A stretch of 64,000 nt of DNA from JANQMX01 sp965247175 (GTDB lineage: Bacteria > Pseudomonadota > Alphaproteobacteria > Kiloniellales > DSM-21159): assembly GCA_965247175.1 (NCBI GenBank), contig OZ252006.1:4464001-4528000 (forward strand), read 5' to 3'. A program made the translations under genes and the position numbers. A model generated the notes under the pieces. The model searched no databases, was not told the origin of the DNA, and saw only the letters and a list, made by a program, of their open reading frames with translations. Below, one piece after another: positions 1 through 8,749 of the stretch (its first letter is position 1; every line of letters starts with the position of its first letter).

Positions 1-1
1 C

Positions 2-349
2 CGCAGCGAGGCCAATCTCAAGGCTGTCGCCGAGTGGGTGGGCGAGACGCCGTGGGTCGAGTTTCTGGCCGAGGAGCCGGATACCCGATCCTGCACGTCG
101 ATTTGTCTTAGCATCGTCGACCCCTGGTTCCAGGGGCTAGAGGCGGCCAAGCAAAAGGCGATCACCAAGTCGGTCTCCGAACTCCTGGAGGTCGAAGGCG
201 TCGCCTATGACATCAATGGCTACAGAGACGCGCCGCCGGGACTGCGTATCTGGGGCGGAGCCACGGTCGAGCTGGACGATATGCACCGACTGTTGCCTTG
301 GCTCGACTGGGCTTTCGCCCAGGTGCGGGCGCAGCGAACAGCGGCATAG
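2..349 (+). CDS. serC: Phosphoserine aminotransferase, C-terminal part (cut by left edge)
   Basis: The reading frame is open from the first bases and ends at TAG 347-349, so only the last ~115 residues are present. They read as the C-terminal domain of the alphaproteobacterial phosphoserine aminotransferase: a VGETPWVEFLAE stretch, then TRSCTSICLSIVDP, then YRDAPPGLRIWGGATVE and a final LPWLDWAFAQV. SerC converts 3-phosphohydroxypyruvate and glutamate to phosphoserine in the cytoplasmic serine pathway. serA, the preceding enzyme step, starts 14 bases downstream on the same strand, which supports the call. The PLP lysine lies outside the window. Confidence 0.9.
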   Translation, partial: RSEANLKAVAEWVGETPWVEFLAEEPDTRSCTSICLSIVDPWFQGLEAAKQKAITKSVSELLEVEGVAYDINGYRDAPPGLRIWGGATVELDDMHRLLPWLDWAFAQVRAQRTAA

Positions 350-363
350 GGCAAGGAAGCACG

Positions 364-1941
364 ATGGCTAGAGTACTGATTGCCGACAAGTTGAGCCCCA
401 AGGCCGCGGAGATCTTCGAGGAGCGCGGGGTCGAGGTCGACACCAAGGTTGGCCTGTCACCGGAAGAGCTGATCGCCATCATCGGCGACTACGATGGCCT
501 CGCCGTGCGCTCTGCCACCAAGGCGACCGCTGACGTATTGGAAGCGGGCAAGAAGCTGCGTGTGATCGGTCGGGCGGGCATCGGAGTCGATAACATCGAC
601 GTGGCAGCGGCGACCCAGCGCGGCATCGTCGTGATGAACACGCCCTACGGCAATGCCATCACGACGGCCGAGCACGCCATTGCGCTCATCTTCGCCTCGG
701 CTCGCATGATTCCGGCGGCTGACCGCTCGACCCAAGAGGGCAAGTGGGAGAAGTCCAAGTTCATGGGCGCCGAGCTGACCGGCAAGGTTCTCGGTGTGGT
801 CGGCTGCGGCAACATCGGTTCCATCGTGGCTGAGCGTGGGCTCGGCATGAAAATGCGCGTCATCGCCTACGATCCCTTTCTCTCGCAAGACCGGGCCGAT
901 GACCTCGGGGTCGAGAAGATGGAACTCGACGATCTTTTGCGACGCGCCGACGTGGTCACCCTGCACGTGCCCCTGACCGATCAGACGCGCGGCATCATCG
1001 ACAAGGCGGCCATTGCCAAGATGAAGCCGGGTGCACGCCTGATCAATTGCGCCCGCGGCGGCCTGGTGGTCGAGGCCGATCTCAAGGAGGCGCTGGAGTC
1101 CGGGCAGCTCGCTGGCGCCGCGCTCGACGTTTTCGAGGTCGAACCGGCCCGCGACAATCCACTCTTCGGCGCCCCAAACTTGATTTGCACGCCGCACCTC
1201 GGCGCCTCGACCAGCGAAGCGCAGGAGAAGGTGGCGCTGCAGGTTGCCGAGCAGATGGCCGACTACCTGACCAACGGAGCCGTGTCCAACGCCCTCAATA
1301 TGCCGTCACTCACGGCTGAGGACGCCAAGCGTCTCGGCCCCTACATGCAGCTGGCCGAGCAGCTCGGGTCCTTCGCAGGCCAACTGACCCAGACCGGCCT
1401 CAAGAAAATGAAGATCGAATACGAAGGTCATGCCGCAGAGCTGAACTGCCGGCCGATGACCCAGGCAGCGCTGGCCGCTTTGCTGCGGCCCATGCTCGAT
1501 GCCGTGAACATGGTCAACGCACCGGTCATCGCTCGGGAACGTGACATCGACGTCGAGGAAGTGAAGCACGAGCGCGATAGCGACTATCAGACGCTCATCC
1601 GCGTGACGGTCGAGACCGAGCGCCAGTCGCGGGATCTTGCCGGTACCCTGTTCGGCGGAGACAAGCCGCGATTGGTGGAGATCAAGGGCATCCGCATGGA
1701 GGCGCAGCTCGCCAGCCACATGCTCTACATCACCAACTGGGATCGGCCTGGCGTGATCGGCGGCTTGGGCAACATCTGTGCCCGGCACGACATCAACATT
1801 GCCAGCTTTCACCTGGGCCGGGCCGAGCTTGGCGGCAACGCCATCGCGCTGCTGGAGATCGATCAGCCGATGGGGGCTGATGCATTGGCCGAAGTCCAAG
1901 CCATGGAGCAGGTCATCCAGGCCAACCAGCTTCAGTTCTAG
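364..1941 (+). CDS. serA: D-3-phosphoglycerate dehydrogenase
   Basis: 525 residues, the usual length of the long SerA form. It oxidises 3-phosphoglycerate to 3-phosphohydroxypyruvate with NAD, the first step of serine synthesis. The N-terminal substrate domain starts MARVLIADKLSP; the NAD site GVVGCGNIG lies near residue 150. The catalytic Arg is in INCARGG, the Glu in DVFEVEP and the His in CTPHLGAST. An intervening ASB-type domain and a C-terminal ACT domain (from about residue 450, ITNWDRPGVIGGLG) follow, suggesting control by an amino-acid ligand, classically serine. The frame is open upstream to 298, but ATG 364 has an AGGAAG ribosome site and starts at the conserved N-terminus. It forms an operon with serC. 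Confidence 0.97.
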   Translation: MARVLIADKLSPKAAEIFEERGVEVDTKVGLSPEELIAIIGDYDGLAVRSATKATADVLEAGKKLRVIGRAGIGVDNIDVAAATQRGIVVMNTPYGNAITTAEHAIALIFASARMIPAADRSTQEGKWEKSKFMGAELTGKVLGVVGCGNIGSIVAERGLGMKMRVIAYDPFLSQDRADDLGVEKMELDDLLRRADVVTLHVPLTDQTRGIIDKAAIAKMKPGARLINCARGGLVVEADLKEALESGQLAGAALDVFEVEPARDNPLFGAPNLICTPHLGASTSEAQEKVALQVAEQMADYLTNGAVSNALNMPSLTAEDAKRLGPYMQLAEQLGSFAGQLTQTGLKKMKIEYEGHAAELNCRPMTQAALAALLRPMLDAVNMVNAPVIARERDIDVEEVKHERDSDYQTLIRVTVETERQSRDLAGTLFGGDKPRLVEIKGIRMEAQLASHMLYITNWDRPGVIGGLGNICARHDINIASFHLGRAELGGNAIALLEIDQPMGADALAEVQAMEQVIQANQLQF

Positions 1942-1943
1942 CG

Positions 1944-2480
1944 TCAGCCGCCTCCCGCCACGTCGTCAGTGCGGCGGCGCTGGGCCAGCTGCAGGATCCG
2001 GTCCGTACAGAGCATCGACACGATGATGGCGCCGGCGAAGACATAGATTCCGGCATGGACCTCCACATCGGCGATCAGGGAGAGCTTGACGGAAACGACC
2101 ACCAGCGCCACCACGAAGACGTCCAGCATGGACCACTTGCCGCAGATGGCGAGCCAACGGACTCGCCGCGCCAGCTCCGCTTCGTCGAGACGGTCTGCCG
2201 ACCAGAGCGAAAGGGCAACCGCCAGCTTGGCGAGGGGAAAGATCATGGAGAACGTGACCAGAACGAAAGCCAGCAGAGTCTCGTCGTGGCGCCAGAGTTC
2301 GATCACGCCCTGGAGGATGGAGATCTCATCGGACAGGAAGAAAAAGCGGTGAATGGTCATCAGCGGCAACAGCCAGCCGAGGACCAGCAGGGCGGCGCAG
2401 GCGAGCAGCATCGCCCCGAGTGCCCTCTCCGGGCCACGGGCCGTGTCGGCAAGCAGACCTCCTTTCACCAAGGCGAGCAT
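1944..2480 (-). CDS. PqiA-like (paraquat-inducible protein A family) membrane protein
   Basis: 178 residues with about four membrane segments: residues ~22-42, ~70-92, ~118-140 and ~145-162. The order of motifs fits one PqiA domain: an N-terminal LLVLGWLLPLMTI helix, FFFLSDEISILQGVIELW, a central KLA turn and GKWSMLDVFVVALVVVSVKL. PqiA proteins are inner-membrane partners of MCE-domain lipid transporters. A single domain without the cysteine-rich part is common in alphaproteobacteria. No MCE-domain partner is adjacent. The gene is convergent with serA, whose stop is two bases away, so there is no room for a dedicated terminator. Family assignment is firm; the substrate is unknown. Confidence 0.82.
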   Translation of the reverse strand: MLALVKGGLLADTARGPERALGAMLLACAALLVLGWLLPLMTIHRFFFLSDEISILQGVIELWRHDETLLAFVLVTFSMIFPLAKLAVALSLWSADRLDEAELARRVRWLAICGKWSMLDVFVVALVVVSVKLSLIADVEVHAGIYVFAGAIIVSMLCTDRILQLAQRRRTDDVAGGG

Positions 2481-2631
2481 GGCTCCGCTTTTCCTCTCCC
2501 TCTCCTTTGCGGCACATCCAGCTTGGGCGGCAGCGCGATCATGAGCCTTTTACACCGCAGGCAAAGCCGGTAAATCAGGCGGGTTTGTCGAGCCGCTCGA
2601 CCCAGTCAATCACCGAGATCGAACCCCTAAG

Positions 2632-3792
2632 ATGGTGAACTACGCCGAAGAAAGCGACGGTTTTGGGGCCCTGTTGCCCGCCGGGCTAAGTGACGGCCTG
2701 CCGCCTGCCGCCACCCAGGAAGCCGACTTGATCGAGCACTTCATCGCAGCCTTCTCACGCCGCGGCTACGACCGGGTGAAGCCGCCGTTGGTGGAGTTCG
2801 AGGAGACGCTGTTGGCCGGCACCGGGTCCCGCGTCGCCAATCAGACCTTCCGTCTCATGGATCCAGTGAGCCAGCGGATGATGGGGGTGCGGGCCGATAT
2901 CACACCTCAAGTTGCCCGACTGGCCCTGTCGCGCCTGTCCCGGGCGATGCGGCCCTTGCGCTTGACCTATGCTGGGCAGGTCCTGCGGGTGCGGGGCACG
3001 CAGCTTCGACCGGAGCGGCAATTCGGCCAGGTTGGCGCCGAGATCATCGGCTCTAACAGCGTGCGCGCCGATGCCGAGGTTATCGTCATGAGCGCCGAGG
3101 CCATGATCTCGGCCGGCGTGCCCGAGCTGACAGTCGATATCGCCCATCCGGACTTGGCGCGATTGATCTGCGAGGGCTTGGATATCGAGCCGGAGGAGCT
3201 GCGCGAAGCGCTGGATAGGAAGGACAGTGCCGCCGTATCGAAGGCGGCGGGAGAGCACTCGGCATTGTTCGGCGCGCTGCTGCGGGCCGCCGGGCCGGCC
3301 GAAGCTTGTCTCGTCGCCTTGCGGGCGCTCGGCCTGCCGGACGCGGCGCGGCAAGAGCTCGATCACCTCGACGCCTTGATTTCCGCGATCCGCGAAAGCG
3401 CGCCGCAGTTTGCTTTGACCATCGACCCGGTCGAGCGACGTGGCTTCGAGTACCAGAGCGGCGCTTGCTTCACGTTCTTCGCGCGCGGTGTCCGTGGAGA
3501 GTTGGGGCGCGGTGGACGCTATCATTGCAGCGGCGGGTTGGAGCCGGGCGAACCGGCTGTCGGCGCCACGCTCTACCTCGACAGCTTGTTGCGGGCGGTG
3601 CCGAGAAAGCAGCCTGCCGCTAAGCTCTATCTGCCTTTCGGCACGACGGCGGCGGTGGGTGCTGCGCTGCGGGAGGAAGGTTGGGCGACAGTGAGCGCAT
3701 TGGAGGCGGAGAGCGATGCCGATGAAGCCGCTGCCCGACTCGGCTGCCGTTACATTCTGCGCGACGGCGCGGCGCAAGAACTCGAGAGTTAG
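2632..3792 (+). CDS. hisZ: ATP phosphoribosyltransferase regulatory subunit
   Basis: 386 residues, a catalytically dead paralogue of histidyl-tRNA synthetase that activates the short-form HisG in histidine biosynthesis. The class II synthetase fold is visible: FIAAFSRRGYDRVKPPLVEFEETLL (motif 1 region), TFRLMDPVSQRMMGVRADITPQVARL (motif 2 region) and a GGRYHCSGGLEP-type motif 3 region near residue 300. The HisRS anticodon-binding domain is replaced by a short tail. hisG is not in the window, so this is a detached hisZ-purA pair: purA starts 11 bases after the stop. The two genes are adjacent in many alphaproteobacteria, which supports both calls. Confidence 0.93.
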   Translation: MVNYAEESDGFGALLPAGLSDGLPPAATQEADLIEHFIAAFSRRGYDRVKPPLVEFEETLLAGTGSRVANQTFRLMDPVSQRMMGVRADITPQVARLALSRLSRAMRPLRLTYAGQVLRVRGTQLRPERQFGQVGAEIIGSNSVRADAEVIVMSAEAMISAGVPELTVDIAHPDLARLICEGLDIEPEELREALDRKDSAAVSKAAGEHSALFGALLRAAGPAEACLVALRALGLPDAARQELDHLDALISAIRESAPQFALTIDPVERRGFEYQSGACFTFFARGVRGELGRGGRYHCSGGLEPGEPAVGATLYLDSLLRAVPRKQPAAKLYLPFGTTAAVGAALREEGWATVSALEAESDADEAAARLGCRYILRDGAAQELES

Positions 3793-3803
3793 GACCTGGA
3801 GAC

Positions 3804-5096
3804 ATGGCAAACGTTGCAGTGGTCGGCGCCCAGTGGGGTGACGAAGGCAAAGGCAAGATCGTGGACTGGCTCAGCGAGCGGGCCGACGTGGTGGTGCGCT
3901 TCCAAGGCGGTCACAACGCAGGCCATACGCTGGTCATCGACGATGTCACCTATAAGCTCTCCCTGCTGCCGTCCGGCATCGTGCGCCCGGCCAAGCTTGC
4001 CGTGATCGGCAACGGCGTCGTGGTCGACCCTTGGGCTCTGTTGAAGGAGATCGAGTCTCTGCGTGCCCAGGGCGTTGCCATCACCCCCGACAATCTGAAG
4101 ATCGCCGACAACGCCTGCCTTATTCTGCCGCTCCACGCCGAGCTCGATGCCCTGCGCGAAGATGCCAGCGGCGCCGGCCAGATTGGAACCACCCGGCGCG
4201 GGATTGGCCCGGCCTACGAGGATAAGGTAGGCCGGCGAGCCATCCGCATTTGCGACCTGTCGGACCTCGATCACTTGGACGAGAAGCTGGAGCGCTTGCT
4301 GGATCATCACAACGCCCTGCGCCGCGGCTATGGTGCGCCGGACCTCGACCCGGCCGCTCTTCGCCGAGCTTTGGCGGAGGTCGCCGATCAAGTCCTGCCC
4401 TTCGCCGCCCCGGTCTGGTCGGAGCTGGACCGCCTCCGGCGCGGAGGCCGACGGATCCTTTTCGAGGGCGCGCAGGGGCAAATGCTCGACATCGATCACG
4501 GCACCTATCCCTTCGTCACCTCGTCCAGCACCGTGGCCGGCCAGGCTTGCGCCGGCTCCGGAGTCGGGCCGAGCGCTGTCGACTATGTGCTGGGCATTGC
4601 CAAGGCCTACACCACACGCGTGGGTGCTGGTCCTTTTCCGACCGAGCTGCACGACGAGATTGGCCAGCGCATCGGCGAGCGCGGGCATGAGTTCGGCACT
4701 GTCACCCAACGCAAGCGCCGCTGCGGCTGGTTCGATGCCGTGATGGTACGGCAAGCGGTGAAGACCGGTGGCATCGATGGCATCGCGCTCACCAAGCTCG
4801 ACGTTCTCGACGGCATGGAGGAGATCCGCATCTGTGTCGGCTATAGGCTGAACGGTATGCCGCGCGATTATCTGCCTGCGGGCCAGGTCGGTCAGGCCGA
4901 GATCGAGCCGATTTACCGTAGCGTCGCCGGCTGGTCCGGCAGCACGCGTGGCGCGCGGAGCTGGGGCGACTTGCCGGCGGAGGCAATCAAGTACATCCGC
5001 TTGGTCGAGGAGCTGATTGAGACGCCCGTCGCCCTGCTGTCGACCAGTCCGCAGCGCGAGGACACCATTCTGGTCACCGACCCCTTTGCCGATTAA
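3804..5096 (+). CDS. purA: Adenylosuccinate synthetase
   Basis: 430 residues, the full family length. PurA makes adenylosuccinate from IMP and aspartate using GTP, the first committed AMP step in the cytoplasm. The N-terminal phosphate loop VVGAQWGDEGKGK carries the catalytic Asp, followed by FQGGHNAGHT with the catalytic His. GTTRRGIGPAYEDK and the GAQGQMLDIDHGTYPFVTSS signature follow, and the C-terminal region carries STSPQRED. The start MANVAVVGAQWGDEG is the usual one, with GGAG just upstream (GACCTGGAGAC). It probably shares a transcript with hisZ. Confidence 0.98.
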   Translation: MANVAVVGAQWGDEGKGKIVDWLSERADVVVRFQGGHNAGHTLVIDDVTYKLSLLPSGIVRPAKLAVIGNGVVVDPWALLKEIESLRAQGVAITPDNLKIADNACLILPLHAELDALREDASGAGQIGTTRRGIGPAYEDKVGRRAIRICDLSDLDHLDEKLERLLDHHNALRRGYGAPDLDPAALRRALAEVADQVLPFAAPVWSELDRLRRGGRRILFEGAQGQMLDIDHGTYPFVTSSSTVAGQACAGSGVGPSAVDYVLGIAKAYTTRVGAGPFPTELHDEIGQRIGERGHEFGTVTQRKRRCGWFDAVMVRQAVKTGGIDGIALTKLDVLDGMEEIRICVGYRLNGMPRDYLPAGQVGQAEIEPIYRSVAGWSGSTRGARSWGDLPAEAIKYIRLVEELIETPVALLSTSPQREDTILVTDPFAD

Positions 5097-5212
5097 CAGA
5101 GTCCAAGGGGGAAGGCGGTCTCAGGCCATATCCTCTTAACCATTGCTTTCCGGTCGCTGTGAGATTCTGCCGCTGAGCGTGTAGCGGGTTTCTTTGACCC
5201 GCAAGAACGACT

Positions 5213-7261
5213 TTGGCGAGCGTCGACCTCCATGCAGCGCGGAACGCGACCGAACAGGGTGAAGTTGCCGTGATCTCGATTGCCGGCAACTACGAGGTGG
5301 ACCCTGGGGCAGAGCTGCCGGCTTTCGATCAGCCGGGGTGCCCGGCCTATGCGGTCGAAGACAATCGCCAGCCTGACAGGGCGCTCTTCGCCTTGAAGAC
5401 GCCGCGCCATATGGCGCCGCGCCACGACCTCATGCGATATCTGATGCGGCTCGGCGCCTTGCCTTTGGTCAGGCCGGTCGCCCTCGGCATCGGCGTGTGG
5501 CCGACCAGCCAGGAAGAGCATCTGATCGTGGTCTACGATCAGCCGGGCGGACCGCGGCTTTGCTCCAGCAAAGCCCCGACATTCAAACCACTGCGCGAGG
5601 ACGAACTGCAGGAAGCGATCGTCGAGCCCGCGCTGTCCGTCCTGAAGGAGTTCAACTCGCGCGGCTACACGCACCGCGCCATCCGGGCGGACAACGTTTT
5701 CTACGACAGCGCAGACAAGAGCTGCCTGATGCTCGGCGACTGTGTCGCCCTGCCGCCTGCCATCAACCAACCGGTGCTCTATGAAACGGTAGAGGGTGCC
5801 TTGGCCAATCCGGCAGGCCGTGGGCCGGGTTGGATCGCCGATGACCTCTATGCGCTTGGCGTGCTGATCGCGGTTCTGCTGTCCGGCGGGCAGCTGTGCG
5901 AGGGCATGAGCGACCAGGAGATTATCCAAAGCAAGATCGCCAACGGTTCTTATGGCGCCCTGATCGGCCGCAATCGGCTGTCTATGCCGGTCATGGAGCT
6001 GCTACGGGGGTTGCTTTGCGACGTCATCAAAGAACGCTGGACGCTGAAGGACCTGGTGGCTTGGACCCAAGGGCGCCGCCAGACGCCGAAGCAGCCCATG
6101 CTGCCCAAGAAGGGCAGCCGTCCTTTCGAGTATCGCAAGCAAACCCTTTGGACCGCCAAGGCGCTGTCGGCTGCGGCCGGCGCCGACTGGGACATGGCGC
6201 TGGAAATCAGCCAGGATACGGTGCTTGCCGGCTGGTTCAGCCGCAGTCTTGGCGACAGCGAGCGGGCCGAGCGACTACAGACACTGCTGAGAAGCGGTCT
6301 CCCGTCGGCTAGCGGCGGGCCGCCGCACCGGCTCGTCAGCGAGACACTGATCGCAATCGAGCCTGAGGCGCCGCTGCGATACCGTGACCTTTCGGTCTAT
6401 CCGGAGGCCGCAGCTCAGCTTCTGGGTGTCGAGTGGGACCAGCAGGAGCGGCGCCAGCGTGTCGCCGAGATGATCCGGAACCGACTGCCGAATGCCTGGT
6501 TTGACGGGCAGAAAGGCGGTGGTGCAGAGCACGTTCTGCTGCGCAAGAGCTTTACGACCATGCTGCAGCACATATCCCAGCCGCGCCTGGGATATGGCTT
6601 GGAGCGCGTGCTCTACGAGTTCAATCCCCATTGGCCCTGCCGCAGCCCTCTGTTGGGCGGCGCCTACGTCTACAGCCTGTTGCAGCTTCTACCTGCCTTG
6701 GAACAGGTCGCACGGGAAACCTCCGAAGAAGACAAGCGCGAGCCGGTGGACCACCATATCGTTGCCTTTATCGCTGCTCGCGCGCGCCATCTGCCGGAGC
6801 GTGTGCTCTCGTCCCTTGCTCGGCACGACAACCCGATGACCTATCGCTTGGCTATCCTCTATCTCTTCGCCGAGCTGCAACGAGAGACATCGGGCGAGCC
6901 CTGTCCCGCCTTCGCCGGTTGGCTAGCGCGGCTGACCGGACCCATCATCGAGTCCTATAACAGCGGGGAGGCGCGGCGCTCTGCGGCCAAGGCGATCAAG
7001 AAGGCCGCCGATAGCGGCAACCTCAGCGACCTGGCGGCTGCAGCGGACAATCCGCAGCTGCGCGCCCGCGATCAGGCCGGGCTGCAAGCGGCGGTAAAGG
7101 CCTGCAAGGATATCGACGAAGAAATCGACTGGCTTCAGTCCGGCGCCATGGTCAGTGACGACTTTGTGCGGGAACGATCTCAAAAGCTCGCCGCCGTGGT
7201 CTGCGGCTGTCTATCGAGCGCAGCTTTCCTGATGATGACGATCTACTACGTGGCCGCCTAG
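5213..7261 (+). CDS. Protein-kinase-fold protein, probable membrane-anchored pseudokinase
   Basis: 682 residues. Residues ~45-290 follow a Ser/Thr kinase fold: an ALK lysine at about 62, a catalytic-loop counterpart HRAIRADN at 154-161 and LGDCV at 174-178 where DFG is expected. The HRD aspartate is alanine (A156) and the DFG motif is degenerate, so phosphotransfer is doubtful; H154 and N161 remain. Residues ~300-650 are a helical region without recognised motifs. The extreme C-terminus (~659-680) is one hydrophobic helix, so the protein is probably a tail-anchored cytoplasmic protein. The start used is TTG 5213; an in-frame GTG at 5270 is an alternative that still precedes the fold. The next gene is 12 bases away and encodes a membrane protein, probably its partner. 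The role is unknown. Confidence 0.75.
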   Translation: MASVDLHAARNATEQGEVAVISIAGNYEVDPGAELPAFDQPGCPAYAVEDNRQPDRALFALKTPRHMAPRHDLMRYLMRLGALPLVRPVALGIGVWPTSQEEHLIVVYDQPGGPRLCSSKAPTFKPLREDELQEAIVEPALSVLKEFNSRGYTHRAIRADNVFYDSADKSCLMLGDCVALPPAINQPVLYETVEGALANPAGRGPGWIADDLYALGVLIAVLLSGGQLCEGMSDQEIIQSKIANGSYGALIGRNRLSMPVMELLRGLLCDVIKERWTLKDLVAWTQGRRQTPKQPMLPKKGSRPFEYRKQTLWTAKALSAAAGADWDMALEISQDTVLAGWFSRSLGDSERAERLQTLLRSGLPSASGGPPHRLVSETLIAIEPEAPLRYRDLSVYPEAAAQLLGVEWDQQERRQRVAEMIRNRLPNAWFDGQKGGGAEHVLLRKSFTTMLQHISQPRLGYGLERVLYEFNPHWPCRSPLLGGAYVYSLLQLLPALEQVARETSEEDKREPVDHHIVAFIAARARHLPERVLSSLARHDNPMTYRLAILYLFAELQRETSGEPCPAFAGWLARLTGPIIESYNSGEARRSAAKAIKKAADSGNLSDLAAAADNPQLRARDQAGLQAAVKACKDIDEEIDWLQSGAMVSDDFVRERSQKLAAVVCGCLSSAAFLMMTIYYVAA

Positions 7262-7273
7262 GAGACAGTCAGC

Positions 7274-7795
7274 GTGAAGAAGGCTATCCCCAAGAAGTGG
7301 CTGCTTGTCATTGGCCTGCTGAGCTTGGTCTTCCTGCCGACCATGCTCGTGCTGGTCATCTCGATGCTGCCGACCTTGGCCGCGCTGGCTATCGACCGGA
7401 CCAAGGAACGCTATCTCGCCATGGGCATCGGTGCCCTGAACTTCTGCGGCTGCTTGCCTGCGATCGTGATTCTCTGGACGGAGGGGCAGAGCCTGACAGT
7501 CGCCCTGTCCATCCTCAGCGATGTCATGCTTTGGCTGGCGCCCTACGGCGCCTCAGCCGTCGGCTGGCTGATCTATCTGTCGACCCAACCGATCATGGCC
7601 TCTTACTACAGTGCGACCGCGAGCCAGCGGCTGGAGGATCTGCGCGGTCGCCGTGCCGAGTTGATCGAGCAGTGGGGCGATGCACTCGCCGAGCATGAGG
7701 ACTTGGAGAGGCCCGGGCCTTCCGGGCCGCCGGATGCCACCGGCTCCGAAGTAATCGAAGGCGAGGTCAGCCGACAGCAAGTCGCTGTTCGATAG
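7274..7795 (+). CDS. Small membrane protein paired with the pseudokinase
   Basis: 173 residues starting at GTG 7274 with GGAGA upstream. Three or four hydrophobic segments are visible: ~8-30, ~34-42, ~53-68 and ~75-105 (LPAIVILW, LWLAPYGASAVGWLIYL). A charged cytoplasmic tail follows (SQRLEDLRGRRAELIEQWGDALAEHEDLE, ~117-145) that may be coiled. It lies 12 bases after the pseudokinase gene and is probably cotranscribed. The last 29 bases overlap the end of rpoH on the opposite strand. I do not recognise a named family. A scaffold or membrane receptor for the kinase-fold protein is a guess from context. Confidence 0.7.
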   Translation: MKKAIPKKWLLVIGLLSLVFLPTMLVLVISMLPTLAALAIDRTKERYLAMGIGALNFCGCLPAIVILWTEGQSLTVALSILSDVMLWLAPYGASAVGWLIYLSTQPIMASYYSATASQRLEDLRGRRAELIEQWGDALAEHEDLERPGPSGPPDATGSEVIEGEVSRQQVAVR

Positions 7796-8651
7796 CGGCG
7801 TTCTTGATCGCCTTTTGCAGCTTCTCGAAAGCGCGCACCTCGATCTGGCGTACCCGCTCCCGGCTGATGCTGTAGACTTGGCTCAGCTCTTCCAAGGTTG
7901 CCGGGTCTTCCTTCAGGCGCCGCTCTTGCAGGATGTGGCGCTCGCGATCGCTCAGGTTCTTCATCGCGTCCTCCAACAGGGCGCGGCGCTTATCCATCTC
8001 GTCGCGCTCGGCCACCAGGGTCTCCTGGTCGTCGCGGTCGTCTTCCAGCCAGTCCTGCCACTCGCCGTCGCCGTCCTGACGCAGCGGCGCGTTCAGCGAA
8101 TGATCCGGGCTGCTGAGGCGCCGGTTCATGCTGACCACGTCCTGCTCGGAGACGTTCAGAGTATCGGCGATGTGGGTCACTTGCTCGGGATGCAGATCGC
8201 CTTCGTCGATCGCCTGCATCTGTCCCTTCAGCTTGCGCAGGTTGAAGAAGAGCTTCTTCTGCGCTGCCGTGGTGCCCATCTTCACCAAAGACCAGGAGTG
8301 CAGGATGTACTCCTGTATGGCCGCACGGATCCACCACATGGCATAGGTTGCCAGACGGAAGCCACGGTCGGGATCGAAGCGCTTGACCGCCTGCATCATG
8401 CCGACGTTGCCCTCGGAGATCAGCTCGCTGACGGGCAGGCCATAGCCGCGATAGCCCATGGCAATCTTGGCGACCAGCCGCAGGTGGCTAGTCACCAGCT
8501 TGTGGGCTGCCTCGGTATCGCCATGCTCGGTCCAACGCTTGGCGAGCATGAACTCCTCGTCAGGCTCGAGCATCGGGAATTTGCGGATTTCTTCGAGGTA
8601 CCGGCTGAGATTGCCCTCAGACGTCAAAGCCGGAATACGCGGTGCCGCCAT
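7767..8651 (-). CDS. rpoH: RNA polymerase sigma-32 (heat-shock) factor
   Basis: 294 residues, the normal length for RpoH. Region 1.2 (NLSRYLEEIRKFPML), region 2 with LRLVAKIAMGYRGYGLPVSELISEGNVGMMQAVKRFDPDRGFRLATYAMWWIRAAIQEYI (split here only by description; residues ~60-120), the RpoH box around QKKLFFNLRK, and region 4.2 with ISRERVRQIEVRAFEKLQKAI are all present. It directs transcription of chaperone and protease genes. It lies downstream of rluD on the same strand, with ~98 bases between for its own promoter; I could not assign that promoter with confidence. Its 3' end overlaps the convergent membrane-protein gene by 29 bases, an unusual arrangement for an essential regulator. Confidence 0.97.
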   Translation of the reverse strand: MAAPRIPALTSEGNLSRYLEEIRKFPMLEPDEEFMLAKRWTEHGDTEAAHKLVTSHLRLVAKIAMGYRGYGLPVSELISEGNVGMMQAVKRFDPDRGFRLATYAMWWIRAAIQEYILHSWSLVKMGTTAAQKKLFFNLRKLKGQMQAIDEGDLHPEQVTHIADTLNVSEQDVVSMNRRLSSPDHSLNAPLRQDGDGEWQDWLEDDRDDQETLVAERDEMDKRRALLEDAMKNLSDRERHILQERRLKEDPATLEELSQVYSISRERVRQIEVRAFEKLQKAIKNAAIEQRLAVG

Positions 8652-8749
8652 GGTGTTTCTGGTTCTCCCTAATCGGCCGATATGACCTCTAACAAAGGCT
8701 ACGAGGGCAATATGGCTAAAAGGTGACTGGATTAGTCATATTTAATCCC

